A DNA stretch of 64,000 nt from the NCBI GenBank assembly GCA_035236585.1, contig CP141139.1, positions 16,136,990 through 16,200,989 of the forward strand, read 5' to 3'. A program made the translations under genes and the position numbers. Numbering within the stretch: the first letter of the stretch is position 1; each line of letters begins with the position of its first letter. The stretch comes from Warburgia ugandensis (taxonomy: Eukaryota > Streptophyta > Magnoliopsida > Canellales > Canellaceae). Below are positions 1 through 12,302 of the stretch, one piece after another. Under the pieces are notes generated by a model. That model was not told the DNA's origin. It saw only the letters and a program-made list of their open reading frames with translations, and did not search any database.

Positions 1-19
1 ATGTAAATAACTCTAGGTG

Positions 20-1250
20 GATTCTCCTCATCTCAACTTCTGTCTCCCATGTGGCTTCCTGCAGTGAATGCTGTTGCCAAAGGCCCTTGACTAATAGAAT
101 AGTTTTAGTCCTCAACTCCTTGACTTTCTTATCCAATATACACACAGGTCTCTCCTCAAATGTTATATCAAGCTATAACTCTCCTAGAATCTACTCCAGC
201 ATGTGTGATGGGCCTAGCATGTACTTCCTCAGCATCTATATATAAAAGACGTCATGTACATTTCCCAACTGTGGTGGTAAGGCTACCTGGTATGCTACTA
301 ACCCAACTCTACGTAAAATCTCAAAAGGTCCAATGTACGGGCTAAGTTTTCCTTTATTCCCAAACCTCATCACTTTTTTCATAGGGGAAACCTTTAAGAA
401 TACATGCTCTCCTTTGGAGAACTCTAGGTCTTTATGCCTCTTGTCAACATAACTCTTCTAACAGCTGTGAGCTATCAACAATCTCTTTTGAATAAGTTGA
501 ACTTTCTCTGCACACTCTTCCACCAACTCGGACTTCACTATGTGTCTCTCTCCTACATCACTCCAACATAAGGGTGACTGACAAGGCTTGCCATAAAGTG
601 CCTCGTATGGAGCCATGCCAATACTTGCATGATAGCTGTTATTATAGGCAAACTCTACTAGTGGTAAATGATTCTCCCAACTACCCTTCCAATCCATAAC
701 ACATGCCTGTAGCATATCCTCAATCTTCTGGATGGTCCTCTCATTCTGACCATCTGTTTGAGGGTGGAATGTTATGCTAAATTTCAGCCTCGATCTTAAA
801 GCTTCTTGCACGCTCTTCCAATACTTCAAGGTAAAACAAGTGTCTCGATCTGATACAATCGTCAAGGGAACTCCATTTAGACTTACGATCTCCTTAACAT
901 ACAATTTCGCTAGACTGTCCACCGTTTGATTCTGCCTGATAGGAAGAAAGTGAGCAAACTTGGTCAATCTGTCTACAACGACCCATATCATATCATGTCC
1001 GCTAACAGTCCTCAGAAGGCCCACAATGAAATCCATGGTAATATAATCCCAATTCCACTCAGGAAGATCTAATGTCTGAAGTAACCCTGATGGTCGCTGA
1101 TGCTCTACCTTGACCTACTGACAGGTCAGACACCATGCCACACACTCCCCAACACCCTTCTTCATTTAGTTCCACCAAAAATGTCTCCTAAGGTCCTGGT
1201 ACATCTTCGTACCTCCAGGATGGATCGTATACTGGGACTGGTGTGCCTCC
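20..1250 (-). pseudogene. integrase and C-terminal tail remnant of gypsy pol
   Basis: The longest open block (1036-458, 192 aa) begins MDFIVGLLRTVSGHDMIWVV and contains the integrase core: the D of VVVDRLTKFAHF, the D of VSDRDTCFT, and the E of the ERTIQKIEDML stretch after HPQTDGQNE. Upstream (about 1240-1100) is a zinc-binding region with HPGGTKMYQDLRRHFWW and CLTCQ, broken by stops. Downstream the GPFEIL-like segment and chromodomain-like tail run to the window edge. A closely similar copy lies at 7750-8821. Confidence 0.92.
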
Positions 1251-2922
1251 TAAAGTAACTCACGCTTCAACGCATCATCTTCTAGTACCACCAACCTACC
1301 CTTGAATCTGACTCCTCGATCTAGTCCTCTCACAAAATATGTCCTGTCTGTCAAATCCTGTGTCTCCTTATCTTTGCCCTGTGCCTCCAATATCCTATCG
1401 AGGAACTTAGACCGAGTTGACAGATTGACTATCATTACTCTAGCCTTCCTACTCAAGGCATCTATGACAAAGTTAGCCTTCCCTGGGTGGTATTGTATGA
1501 TGAAATCTAAGTCCTTGAGATATTCCATCCATTTACATTGCCTCATGTTCAAATCACTCTTAGTAAAGAAGTACTTGAGGCTCTTATAATCAGTGAATAC
1601 CTCAAACCTCTAGCCCTATAGATAATGTCTCCAAGACTTCAGTGCAAACACCACTACTGCTAACTCCAGATCATGTGTCAGGTAATTCACCTCACGTATC
1701 TTAAGCTATCTCGACACATAGGCAATTACCTTCCCATGCTGCATCAATACCTCTCCTAGTCCTTTACCTGAGGCATCGCAATAAACCACATAACCACCTG
1801 CACCTAATGGTATTGTCAACACTAGGGCCATAGTAAGCCTCCTCTTGAGCTCATGGAAGCTCTCCTCACGGGCATCGATATAAACAAACTGACTGTCTTT
1901 CCTGGTCAAGGTAGTTAAAGGTAATGCAATCTTTGAGAATCCCTCAATGAACCGACGATAATATCCTACCAAACCTAGAAAACTACATGTCTTTGTCACT
2001 GTCTTGGGCCTCTCCTAATGTAGCATTGCCTCAACTTTGGTCAGGTCTACGGCCACTCTATCTTTAGATACCACGTGGCCCAAAAACTGCACTTGATCTA
2101 ACAAAAAATCACATTTACTGAACTTGGTGCAGAAATGATGTCGACGAATTGTGTCCAATATTGTGTGAAGATGCTCCCTATGTGCCTCATAACTAGGTGA
2201 GTAAACTAAGATGTCATCGATAAAGACAATCACAAACTTATCCAAGTAAGCTCGGAAGACACGGTTCATTAGGTCCATGAACACTGCGGTGCATTAGTTA
2301 ATCCAAACGGCATCACTAAAAACTCATGGTGACCATAGCAACTCCTAAAAGCAATTTTCAAGATGTCCTCTTCTCTAATGCTCAACTAATGGTATACTAA
2401 TCTCAGGTCTATCTTGGAGAATACTCGTGCTGATTAGAGCTAATCAAATAAATCATCTATGTGTGGCAAAGGGTATCAAATCTTTAGAGTGACACTATTC
2501 AGCAACTGACAGTCAATGCATAGTCTCAGTGACTTGTCCTTTTTCTTCACAAAAAGGACTGGTGCTCCGCATGGAGACCCACTTGGCCTAATGAAGCCCT
2601 TATCAAGTAACTCTTGCAACTGTACTTTAAACTCTCTTAACTTTGCTAGGGCTATTTTGTATGGTGCCTTAGAGATAGGCGATGTACCTAGCACCGTGTC
2701 AATAGTAAAGTCCATCTCTATGCTCGGCGGCAATCTTGGTAGCTCCTCAGGAAAGACATTTGCAAACTCATGGACAACATCAATATCTTCAATTTGTGGT
2801 TGCCTTCTGTTCTCAATGGTTACATAAGCGAGGAACGCTCTGCACCCTCGTGAATGAAACTGTGCTGCTCTCATAGCAGAGATGATGCATGTACTTGCCA
2901 GACTTTTCCTGCCCTTGAACAA
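1250..2922 (-). pseudogene. reverse transcriptase and RNase H remnant of gypsy pol
   Basis: Frame blocks at 2922-2476, 2284-2015, 1999-1706 and 1552-1250 read consecutively. Block 1 has the RT entry ([15 protein letters not shown], then [10 protein letters not shown] and [20 protein letters not shown]). Block 2 carries the catalytic FIDDILVYS motif and FLGHVVSKDRV. Block 3 has the connection and RNase H start (SFLGLVGYYRRFI, VVYCDASGKGLG). Block 4 has [15 protein letters not shown]. Blocks are separated by stops, for example within the region 2475-2285 and at 2014. Key RT aspartates are intact, but the frame is not. Confidence 0.92.
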
Positions 2923-3139
2923 AATTTCTAGTTGCCTAGGTATATAAAAAAATTTGCTTCTTACGACAATTTATGGTAGCCTAGTAGTTAGCTAACCAAT
3001 TCATTCCTAATATAACATCATAGTCAACCATGTCTAATAAAATATAGTCTGAGTCCATCTTCACACATAATTTCTCCACGAGTATCTCCGGAGATTCTCA
3101 GTAGCCTCTACTATCTCTCCCACGGTCATAATATCCAAT

Positions 3140-3250
3140 CTAAATGCTAATTTATGCACACATACATTAAGGCAAGATGCAAAAATACATGAAATAAATG
3201 AATGACTGCACCCTGTCTCAAAGAGGGCCCTGACATATCGGTCAAAGACT
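3140..3250 (-). pseudogene. retroviral-type aspartic protease remnant
   Basis: Minus-strand translation around 3243-3195 gives RYVRALFETGCSHSFIS. This is the active-site signature of gypsy proteases, normally DTGxSHSFI. The catalytic aspartate position reads glutamate here, a likely inactivating change in a copy that is already broken elsewhere. It lies between the Gag remnant and the RT remnant, as expected. Confidence 0.7.
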
Positions 3251-4463
3251 AGAAGAGTACCTTTGATGACCTGATTTGAGGCATGTGCCTACCCTGATGT
3301 GATGGCAAACACTCGTCCTTGACTACATGGCACTGTAGCTGTCTCCGCACCCATCTCGGCCTGCTTCTCCCTCTATCCCTTAGGATAGTCTTTAATAAAA
3401 TGTCCCACTTCTCCAGAGTCAAAGAACCTGTATGGCTATCTCTGGAAAGGTGGCTGGTGCTATCGCTACTGTTGGGGATACCTCTGATGCTGTGGTCTGT
3501 CAAATCTATTACACCCTTGCACCTATCACATCTCTTCTTCTCTATGTTTGTCTTAGGCTTGGTCTGTGGCGGGTAACCTGGTGATCTATGTGCCTGCTTA
3601 GCACTAAAAGGTCTCTTGCCCTTAGTGGGCTAGTACATGCTTCCTATAGTCCTAAGAGAATTCTTCTCCAGCATGGAGGCCATGTGAGCTACATCTCACA
3701 CAATCGTGGGTCGTGAAGTAATCACTCAATCTCTCAACCAAGGTATCAATCCATCCACAAATCTATTCGTTGCCTCCTTATCTGAGGCAAGCGCGTCAGG
3801 AGCAAACCTCCTCTGTTGGGTAAATTGGTTCAAGTACTACTGAACCGTCATATCTCTCTACTCTAAGGTGGCAAATTCTTTCTTCAGTGATTGCAATGCA
3901 TAAGGTGGAAAGTATTGAGTACCAAAAGTTTGCTTAAAGGCCTCCCATGTCATCATCTCTGTAGGGTCTGGTCACATACATGTAAAATTTTGCCACCAAA
4001 AGCTTGCCTCACTCTTTAGTAGGTAGGCAGCTACCTGGACCTGATCTTCTAGTGCAATCTTCATCGTGTCAAATGTCCTCTCTGCCTCAAATAACCATCG
4101 CTCAGCCTCCTCAATATCACTGTCACCATAGAAGGGTAGCACCATCTTCTAGAATCGTTCTAATAGTTTATCTATCTTCTTAAAGTCACTCGTAGCATCA
4201 CCCTCTATGGTCTTAAGTGCTGGTGGTGCCTGCACCTGGTGAGTAGAGTGAATAGATGAATTCACTGGTGCCACTGGAGGCGGTGTCGCAGGGTTAGGGT
4301 TCACAACCTGAACCGTAGTCCTAATTTGTTGTTGTATGAGGGGTAGCAACCCTAACATCACCCTATTTACCAACTCGATATCACAATCCCCTTGATCAAA
4401 GGACTTAGCAGGTGGGGTGACTGGCGTAGCAGGGGTAGACCTTCTCCTTTTTCGAGGAGCCAT
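3240..4463 (-). pseudogene. gypsy gag remnant
   Basis: Starts at ATG 4463 with MAPRKRRRSTPATP, a basic proline-rich start common in plant gypsy Gag. A stop near 4149 breaks it. The capsid-like part continues in frame fragments at about 4145-3870 (an EAERWLFEAERTFD-like stretch and an EASFWWQNF motif, typical of the retrotransposon Gag domain). Near 3420-3400 a frame encodes a degenerate zinc-knuckle-like piece (GEVGHFIKDYPKG). Several frames are needed to read through, so it is a dead copy. The Gag would form the particle that packages the element RNA. Confidence 0.85.
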
Positions 4464-4586
4464 CTGTTAGGGATTCAAATATCACTAAGTATAAGCTCCA
4501 CACTCTTGGTTCTTCTTTAACTATAATTTATGGACTGTCATCTACATATAAGTAGACCTTTGTAATGATTATGATGGAATAGACTA

Positions 4587-4599
4587 GGCTCTAATACCA
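4587..4599 (-). other. primer binding site for initiator Met tRNA
   Basis: Minus strand reads TGGTATTAGAGCC directly inside the LTR boundary at 4601/4602. It matches the usual plant retrotransposon binding site TGGTATCAGAGCC with one change. This fixes the inner end of the 5' LTR and the minus orientation of the element. Confidence 0.88.
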
Positions 4600-4601
4600 A
4601 C

Positions 4602-7600
4602 TGTAACACCCTGATTTTTTTTTATAATAACAATTATTATAGTCGAGATCCCAAAATCAAAGGATTCTATTAATTATTGTATTAGAACATTTATTTAAAA
4701 ACTTTCGGGTGTTATCTCCTTTTTCCAAAAACATCACGACCATGATTAAAAGATAAATATAAGTAGGAGCAATAAATTTAAGACAATACTAATATCAAAG
4801 CCAACGTCAAAATCAACAGCACCTTTATTTTTCAAACAATAGACATCTAAAAAGCATAATAATGTGGCCCAGGGTCTATTCATCATACATTTCACTATAC
4901 TTAAAGACATGTTCATAATATATATAAATGTCATAATCAAATCCATCTAATAAAGGTATACAGTTCATAAAATAGGTTCAAATTGCAGTCCATCTAATCA
5001 GTCACGTCGAGCTATCTATAAGCCAAATCAAAGTGGTCACCACTATTATCACTACCCTCCATAGCCTTGCCTTTCCTGCTATCGCGTTCAGTATTTGAGG
5101 CATTGCAAAACAAAGCAATGCCTTAGCAAGCTATTGCTTGTGTAGGTACATAGACATTTAATGTAATAATAAGGAAAAACAAAATCGAATAATAATGTGT
5201 ATATAATGTGTAGCTCAATTATCCATGAAAATATAAGTATCATAAGTAATGCCAATAAAGTCTTAAATCATCTTATGTGATGAAACATTCACCTCATGGA
5301 TTTAAAACATGATGATCTCATGGATGTAAAATAGAATATGATCCAATGTAAATGAGCATACAATAACAAACAGGGCACCCCAAGGTACGTGGGTCCCACG
5401 AGTGTCCCATACACTCGTATAACATATCATGAGTACTCATCAATTCCCTGAGTGTCGTCACACCCAAGCATACAATAACATCTCCATGCTCATCATGCAA
5501 GCATACATAACAATGTAAATGAGCATACAATAACATCTCCAAGGTCTTAATCATCACCGCTCCCCATCGACACCATAATGGGAGACTTAACGTCCATTCC
5601 CACGGAAAGGCCTAGACTAATAATGTGGACTATCCATGTTACCATACCCCTACTGAAAGCCATTTGTGGGCAGGTGTCTATCACATCATAACTCACATCA
5701 CAATTTTAGAGGGTGGGTGGCTGGCCCTACTCCCTCCTAGCATGACATCCACCGGGTAAGAGCACCCGTCATAAATTCCAAAACACGAATATCACATATC
5801 TCGTAAAACTAGGAGCACTTGTGGCTCACAATCCCCAAGGCACACTCCTCATCTCACGGTTAGCCTCTCAAAGGACTAACCACTAAGCCACCACCATCAA
5901 TTTTTATGAAAACCCATCAATCTCAATGATGCAATAAAGAAATATAATTACTAATCATACATAAGATATGCGGTATCAATCTCATAAAACAATTGATCAT
6001 GAAAACCCATGCAATACATTATCGAAATCTCATATCCATCATAGCATAAAATGTTGAATCTCACAAAATCTCAGATTAAATAAGGTGACAATCAATCACA
6101 ACTAACCATGATGCAATGATAATGCAAGATTTTTGAAATCAAAACATAACATTAAATGTCGTCACCTACCTCAATGAGAGATAACCCAAATCAAGCGTGT
6201 AATCCTCTTAGCTTACATGCTCAGATGTACCTATCAGTATCACAGTACTATTTTGTGTTATTTATTTCATCTTAGTAGAATCTATGGTGATCTAACCATT
6301 GGATCGTTCTCTAAGATCTCTATTTATGATTAGATCCTTAATCCTCATATTAATTATTATTAATCAGTTCTATCTCATGTTCATCTGCTCATTTTTGTGT
6401 GTATCTAAAGTTTATACCTTGATCTGATGGTCAGATCATCCTTAAATCAACAAATTTCCAAGATTTGGGTTAGTTTAATGGTTTGGATCAATTACACCTA
6501 ATCTGATCCTTAAGATCCTCAATTATTACCATATATTATCTAGTTGTTCAAGTCATGGGGCATAATCACCCTTTGATCAGCCGGATCTAAGTGATTTTGT
6601 ACTCTTTTATGAATTTGAGCTAACTAGATGTGATTAGATCAAGAGTCTAATGTTAAAATCATGTCTGCATTGTCAAGACGATACCAATAGACCTTTTGGA
6701 TCGAAGATCGAGCTTTTGTAGCCTCCAAAATTTCAGAAAAAACCAATTGAAATAAAAAAATTAGATCAAAACCCAATTTTACACTAGTTTGCACTGCTCG
6801 GAGGGGGTTTACACCAGTTTATACCAACGTCCCTGGTACATACAGATGCCAGAACGAGCTATGCATTATGGCCAGCCGAGACAGCACACGACGAGGCTCT
6901 CACATGTGTTGTTCGCCCCTTTGCATCTTGGTTGGTGTCTTAGGTGCACCGTCCTTCGAGGACGATGAACCCTAGCCATTTGGTTTCTTTTGGCTTGATT
7001 AGAGCTCCAGATGCTTTGATTTTTTTTATCTATTTTCACCTTTCCTAGGGTTTTTGGGTCCAAAGATCACATTGAATGGCTCAGATCTCTCATTGGAGAT
7101 GTCTTTAACATGGTTCTAACCATGCTCCATGTTTTGACTTCCTAAGCCATCCAATGGCCGTTCAGCTCAGATCCAGCCCGGATCTAAGAGGGGAAAGTTG
7201 AAAAATAATGAGAAAAACAAGTTAGAGTGTGTGGCTTACCTAATTAGAGCCAAAGATGGGCGATTGGAGTCCTCTAGTGCATGCAAAGTTCCGTTACTTT
7301 TAGCAGCGTGCAAAGGGAAAAGCTAGGGTTTTTCTCTGATTGTTTAGCGTGAGAATGGAAGGGGAATGCACTTATGTAGTTGTGGATCTGATTACTTTGT
7401 AGGGAAGGGCAGATCACCGCCTATCTCCATCAGCTAAGGGTTAAGGATGGAAAGCGGTTGTCGTTATCAAAACAACCCCCTCTTATTAGTGTCCCTGCCT
7501 AATTATCGAATTGCCCTTTGATCTTAAAAGGTTCATTTCTCCCTCATCCGAACTCCGTTGTCGATGCTCTTTATATTGTTCAATTCCTATCAATGTGTAC

Positions 7601-7700
7601 TTTCTAATTAGTAGTTTCAAAATCAAATTCTATGCATAAATTTTTAATTTAATTTATTTAATTTATTACTAATTTAGGGTTAAAAATTGAGGATATTACA
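4602..7700 (-). mobile_element. long LTR (3.1 kb) of the gypsy element (family A)
   Basis: On the minus strand it starts TGTAATATCC at 7700 and ends GGGTGTTACA at 4602, with TG...CA ends and TGTAA/TTACA terminal inverted repeats. A primer binding site lies inside (4587-4599). On the other side a purine run (AGGTTAGAAGGA, 7701-7712) and pol 3' sequence follow, so this one LTR serves as 5' LTR of copy 1 and 3' LTR of copy 2. The LTR at 12303-15222 is homologous, sharing for example the segment around 5105-5163 with 14700-14760. No coding region is evident inside. Confidence 0.92.
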
Positions 7701-8821
7701 TCCTTCTAACCTTACAAAAATTTTGTCCTCAAAATTTCGGTACATACCTCTATATAAATAACTCTAGGTGGATCCTCCTCATCTCATCTTCTGTCTCCCA
7801 TGTGGCCTCCTGCAGTGAATGACGTTGTCAAAGGACCCTGACTAATTGAATAGTTTTCATCCTCAACTCCTTAACTTTCTTATCTAGTATACGCACAGGT
7901 CTCTCCTCAAATGTCATATTAGGTTATAACTCTCCTGGAATCTGCTCTAGCACATGTGATGGGCCTAGCACGTACTTCCTTAGCATCGATACATGGAAGA
8001 CGTTATGTACATTTGCCAACTGTGGTGGTAAGGCTAGCTAGTATGCTACTGACCCAATTCTGCGTAAAATCTCAAAAGGCCCAATGTACTTGGGGCTAAG
8101 TTTCCCTTTATTCCCAAACCTCATCACTCCTTTCGCAGGGGAAACCTTTAAGAATACATGCTATCCTTCAGAGAAATCTAGGTCTTTCCACCCCTTGTCA
8201 GCATAACTCTTCTAGGGGCTATGAGCTGTCAACAATCTCTTTCAAATAAGTCAAACTTTCTCTACACACTCTTCCACCAACTTGGACTTCACTATGTGTC
8301 TCTCTCCTACATCACTCCAACATAAGGGTGATCGACAAGGCCTACCATAAAGTGCCTCGTATGGAGCCATGCCAATACTTGCGCAATAGCTATTATTATT
8401 AGCAAACTCTACTAGTAGTAAATGATCCTCCCAGCTACCCTTCCAATCCATAACACATGCTTGTAGCATATCTTCAATCGTCTGGATGGTTCTCTCAGTC
8501 TGACTATCTGTCTGAGGGTGGAATGCTATGCTAAATTTTAGCCTCGATCTTAAAGCCTCTTGCATGCTCTTCTAGTACTTTGAGGTAAATGAAGTGTCTT
8601 GATCTGATACAATAGTCAAAGGAACTCCATGTAGACTTACGATCTCCATGGCATACAATTTCGCTAGATTGTCCACTATTTGATTTTGCCTGATAAGAAG
8701 AAAATGAGTGAACTTGGTCAATCTGTCCACAATGATCCATATCATATCATGTCTGCTAACAGTCCTCGGAAGGCCCACAATGAAGTCCATGGTAATATGA
8801 TCCCACTTCCACTCAGGAAGA
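7701..8821 (-). mobile_element. 3' end of a second gypsy internal region (integrase part), truncated
   Basis: This repeats 1-1065 with scattered substitutions. It encodes PEWKWDHITMDFIVGLPRT (8820-8760), the integrase core (8740-8250) and the EATWETEDEMR tail (near 7800). A polypurine tract and the typical end GGACAAAATTTT (minus strand, about 7730-7715) abut the LTR at 7700. Stops break the frame, for example near 8571. Homology to copy 1 ends after position 8821; beyond that the sequence is PGL-like. There is no LTR or target duplication at that edge, so the junction is a truncation rather than a simple insertion end. Confidence 0.92.
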
Positions 8822-8876
8822 AAAACAAAAAATTCTCCACTCGAAGAAGCCCTTAAATCTTTCAACGGATACCCAC

Positions 8877-9232
8877 CTTAAGGCTTTAACCAGAGAACCT
8901 CCAAATAATCCAAATAAAACGAAGGTAAACACACCCCTTTCTTGGACAAATTTCTCCGAAAAATCAGCAGTGTACTTAGCCAGAGAAGTAGCGAGCTCCT
9001 CATCGCTATTGAAAACCAGCAATTACCCTTTCCCCTTTTCTCTTTTGCCTGCCAACAGGCGGGCTATGTTGTTGGGAATTACAGCCATGAGTGGGCTCAT
9101 GGATTTGAAGAAGCAAAGTGAGTTTTTGGAGGGAAGAAATAAACCAGAGAAAAGCAGGTTAGTAGAAGATAGGTGAACGGCCCGAATTGGAGCTCCAAGT
9201 TCTACAAAGAAAGAAATGACCCCCAGCACCAC
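8877..9232 (-). pseudogene. 6-phosphogluconolactonase pseudogene, exon 1 only
   Basis: Minus strand 9022-8877 encodes LLVFNSDEELATSLAKY, then DFSEKFVQERG and GGSLVKALR, collinear with exon 1 of the intact PGL gene at 24-27 kb (LLVFETEEDVAVNLAKY). Defects seen: an in-frame TAA at 9023-9025 just before LLVF, and a 9-bp perfect tandem duplication (8900-8908/8909-8917) that adds three residues before GGS. Exon 1 ends AAG followed by GTGGGT at 8876, at the same phase as the intact gene (R split AG|G). About 55 bases of intron follow before retrotransposon DNA begins at 8821. The upstream open stretch to 9232 may be a decayed transit-peptide region; that part is inference. Exons 2 and 3 are absent downstream. 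Confidence 0.8.
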
Positions 9233-9424
9233 CCATCATTACTACTTTGTATTGAGTTTTTGGCAGGGCTTTAAAGCAACTGAAACCGAATTGGTAATTC
9301 AGGCAATACATCCGAAACAAGATTTGCACCTTACTCAACCAAGGATGAATTCTGCATAAAAAATGATAGTCCAGCTTCCACGAATGCGGATCCGAGGAAG
9401 AGACAGACACAGGAGTTTATAGTA
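9233..9424. other. no gene recognised between PGL pseudogene and SINE fragment
   Basis: This may include old 5' flanking DNA of the PGL pseudogene. No domain, promoter motif or repeat could be supported. Confidence 0.4.
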
Positions 9425-9528
9425 CGTAGCCTTATCTTATATTTTTGCAGAGACTATTTTCATACCTTGAATATGTGATCTCAAGATTACACGACAACAA
9501 CTTTACCATTGCGCTAAGGCTTCTCTAC
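9425..9528 (-). mobile_element. Au-like SINE fragment
   Basis: The minus-strand copy retains the tRNA-like head (CCTTAGCGCAATGG, box A region) and the middle (about TCTCTGCAAAAATATAAG, followed by GGCTACGTACT). The 3' third with the GTGCACCGGGGCTG-type tail is missing. The match to the other SINE copies at 47.6 and 60.7 kb is clear. SINEs are moved by LINE machinery. Confidence 0.75.
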
Positions 9529-9987
9529 TGAAGTTTGCATAATGAAAGCCCTACGAGAATGGGTAATTGTGCATTTTTAACCATTTGATTCTAGCTTTGC
9601 TCCAATGTTTGGATGCTCGATTGAAAACATGCTACATAACCTCTCTTATGGAACATTCTGATTCACTTCATTATGTTTCAGTTGATATAGATTTTTCCAA
9701 TTTCGAACAGATTTCAAACATAGAAAATTGATTTTACCAAAAGAAAGGTCAAATTTTTTTAAAATTTTGCACCTAAATTATCCAAAACAAACCTCAACGT
9801 ATGAAATGAATTAGAATTGAATGGAACGTTTTGAAGTCAATTCTATTCTTTTTTTTCTTCCATTCTAAAAAGGGATCTTTGAATTCTATGAGTGGTAGCA
9901 GCCTAGAAGGGACGGTTTAGTTATGTGGGAAGGTGATTTCTGCCTACTACAATTTATAAAACCTTATAACAGAGAATTATTTAGGAA
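9529..9987. other. AT-rich spacer, nothing recognised
   Basis: No ORF of substance, no repeat boundary and no RNA gene seen. It ends at the target duplication CAAAC (9988-9992) of the solo LTR. Confidence 0.5.
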
Positions 9988-12297
9988 CAAACTGTGACGA
10001 CCCAGGTTTTTGAAGTACATTTTTCGTTATTTGTCTTCAAATGGTGGTTGACCAATTTTGCAAAAAAATTGAAAACGTAAACAACAACGACATTTTCATT
10101 GAAATTCTTTTCAAAAAACCCGAATGTCACATTTCACTCCAATACATATACATAATTTTGTATACAACATAAATTTTCATAGAAATTCATTTTTATTAAA
10201 ATTGCAGGATCAATCTAGTGGTTCACATACACAACCCCCTGATTACGTCTCATATCCAAAATAGACAAATCAAATTACAATCCAATCCTTTCCACAATAG
10301 TACATAGTCTTGATCAACAGTATGGTCTTCATCTTCCATTGTCGTATCCCTCCATTCTTTTCCTTCTGTATTTGAGATATTGTAAACATTCAAACGTTTA
10401 CAGTATCTTAGCAAGGTAAGCTTGGTAGGGGATTCAAGAAGCATATGGAATCGTATAATTCAAAAGTACAGTATTCATAATCATGATATTCCATATGACT
10501 CACATAATTCAATTTCCATGAACCATACCATATATGATCATTCTATCATATAATTTATCATGTATCATCTACTATGATAATTCCAAACCACTCACCACTA
10601 TATCGTATGTATATATATACAGTCAAAAACCGTGAAAAATAGTTAATATCTCAAACATCAATAATCACACTCAGACATACTGAGTTGATAAATCATCCAA
10701 CCTCTGCTAGAAAAAGACTCCTTTACTTGGGTAGTATCAGCATCTCATCATGTCATATCATAAGGCATTTCACTATGCCATTGCATCATAATGCAAAAAT
10801 ACTCAAAGGACTACTATGCATGTAGTCTGATCTGTATAGCACCCGGATAACTACCCAATAATCCACTCATACCTTTTTAGAAGAAATGTAATATCCATGT
10901 CCGTATGGGGGACCATGGTTGTCACAGTGGCAGCCTTCCCATAATTGCCCCACTCAATCTTCTGCCTCTCTTAAGGCAAGGTTCTCATATCATAACAAGC
11001 TTCAAAGAGCGGGTAGCCAAAACTACGAACTCTCCTAGCATAGCATCCCTGGGCCTACGCCTATTTAAAACAAAATCACAAGCCTCCATGCTTGTATATA
11101 AAGTACTTCTTGTACATATTAGATGATTTGTCTGTTTATATCATCATCCTCATATTTTATGTACGAGTATCAAGGATATGATCTTACTTAAATTTAGGGA
11201 TCACTATTTAATATGAATGATGCCCAAGTTCATTTAAAGATAATCATTTATAGTAAATGATACCCATTTTCTTTTATTTGTTATTCATATACCAAAATTG
11301 TTATTAAGTGTAAGGATAATCATTTGATACAAATGATATTCATGATTATTATTTTCTTCTCTAAGTTTAGGGGTAATCATAAATGATACCCAAGTATTTA
11401 TCATGTATTCCATTTAATTTTAACAGTTTATTTCTATCTCATATACATCAATTATTATTCAAATGCAACTAAGCATATTATCATTCTTATGCATTTATAA
11501 TAATTCATTTCTATAATTTTATGCATAACAACAATTTCATAGACCATAGAACTTGTAAATTGATGCCTTCTTAAGGTTCCAGTTACCTTCATGTAGTGAC
11601 CCATCCCTTCAAATCTTCCATGACTGACATATGTAATTTGTAAATACATACATACTATTATTATCTATACAACTTGGATAATCTCATATTTATATTCTTT
11701 GTATAATCTTGTCTTTTGATATAAAGGATCTAGATCTTCCATTTGTGCCTATCATCCACAGAATCTATCTTTCTCAAATAGTGTTTCTCCTATTGATCAA
11801 TAGATCTAACAGGTAGAATAATCTTATGACATGTCATATCTAAGTATTTTCTATTTCCAAGTCTGTGTATTCTTCTCTTTGATCTTGATCTTTCATAGAT
11901 CCTTTGATCAATAATTTTCACTTGTTGATAAAGATCAAAGGCTTAGATTCTTTATCATCTAAATCTTCTTTGATCTAAGTTCAGTCTTTTGATCATTCCT
12001 AAGAAGAATGATCTTGGTTCTCTTCCTTGAATCTTGTTTAATCAAGGGTTTGGATTATCTAATCTAATGATTTAGATTTGATCTACAACATACATATTAA
12101 TAAATATACATACTAAGTACAATACAATGTTATGATTCTTATTGTTCTTAATCATTCAAGATCTCCTTATGGATCTTGTTTGATCTTGATTATCTTACTT
12201 ACCATTTTTATTAAGATTATATATTTTACTATCTTTTTATGATCTTATTATTATTATTCAACCAGTTAATGTTTTACTGGTTAAAGATAGTTTATTT

Positions 12298-12302
12298 CAT
12301 CC
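12298..12302. repeat. Target-site duplication CATCC (left copy)
   Basis: It pairs with CATCC at 16182-16186. The uninterrupted relative at about 38.35 kb (opposite strand) has a single site here, which confirms insertion into a pre-existing LTR. Confidence 0.85.

Larger units (their letters stand above)
1..4601 (-). mobile_element. Ty3/gypsy retrotransposon internal region (gag-pol), decayed, copy 1
   Basis: Minus-strand internal region read from primer binding site (4587-4599) through gag, protease, reverse transcriptase, RNase H and integrase to a C-terminal tail at the window edge. Domain order RT-RNaseH-IN is that of Ty3/gypsy. The tail near positions 1-110 encodes an EATWE..E.EMR-type segment preceded by a P.CILDKK-like stretch; this resembles the chromodomain end of Del/Tekay chromoviruses (family knowledge, not searched). 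Many in-frame stops and frame changes break every domain, so it is not autonomous. By alignment with the second copy, position 1 corresponds to about 7752, so its own 3' LTR should start roughly 50 bases beyond the left edge. Confidence 0.93.
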
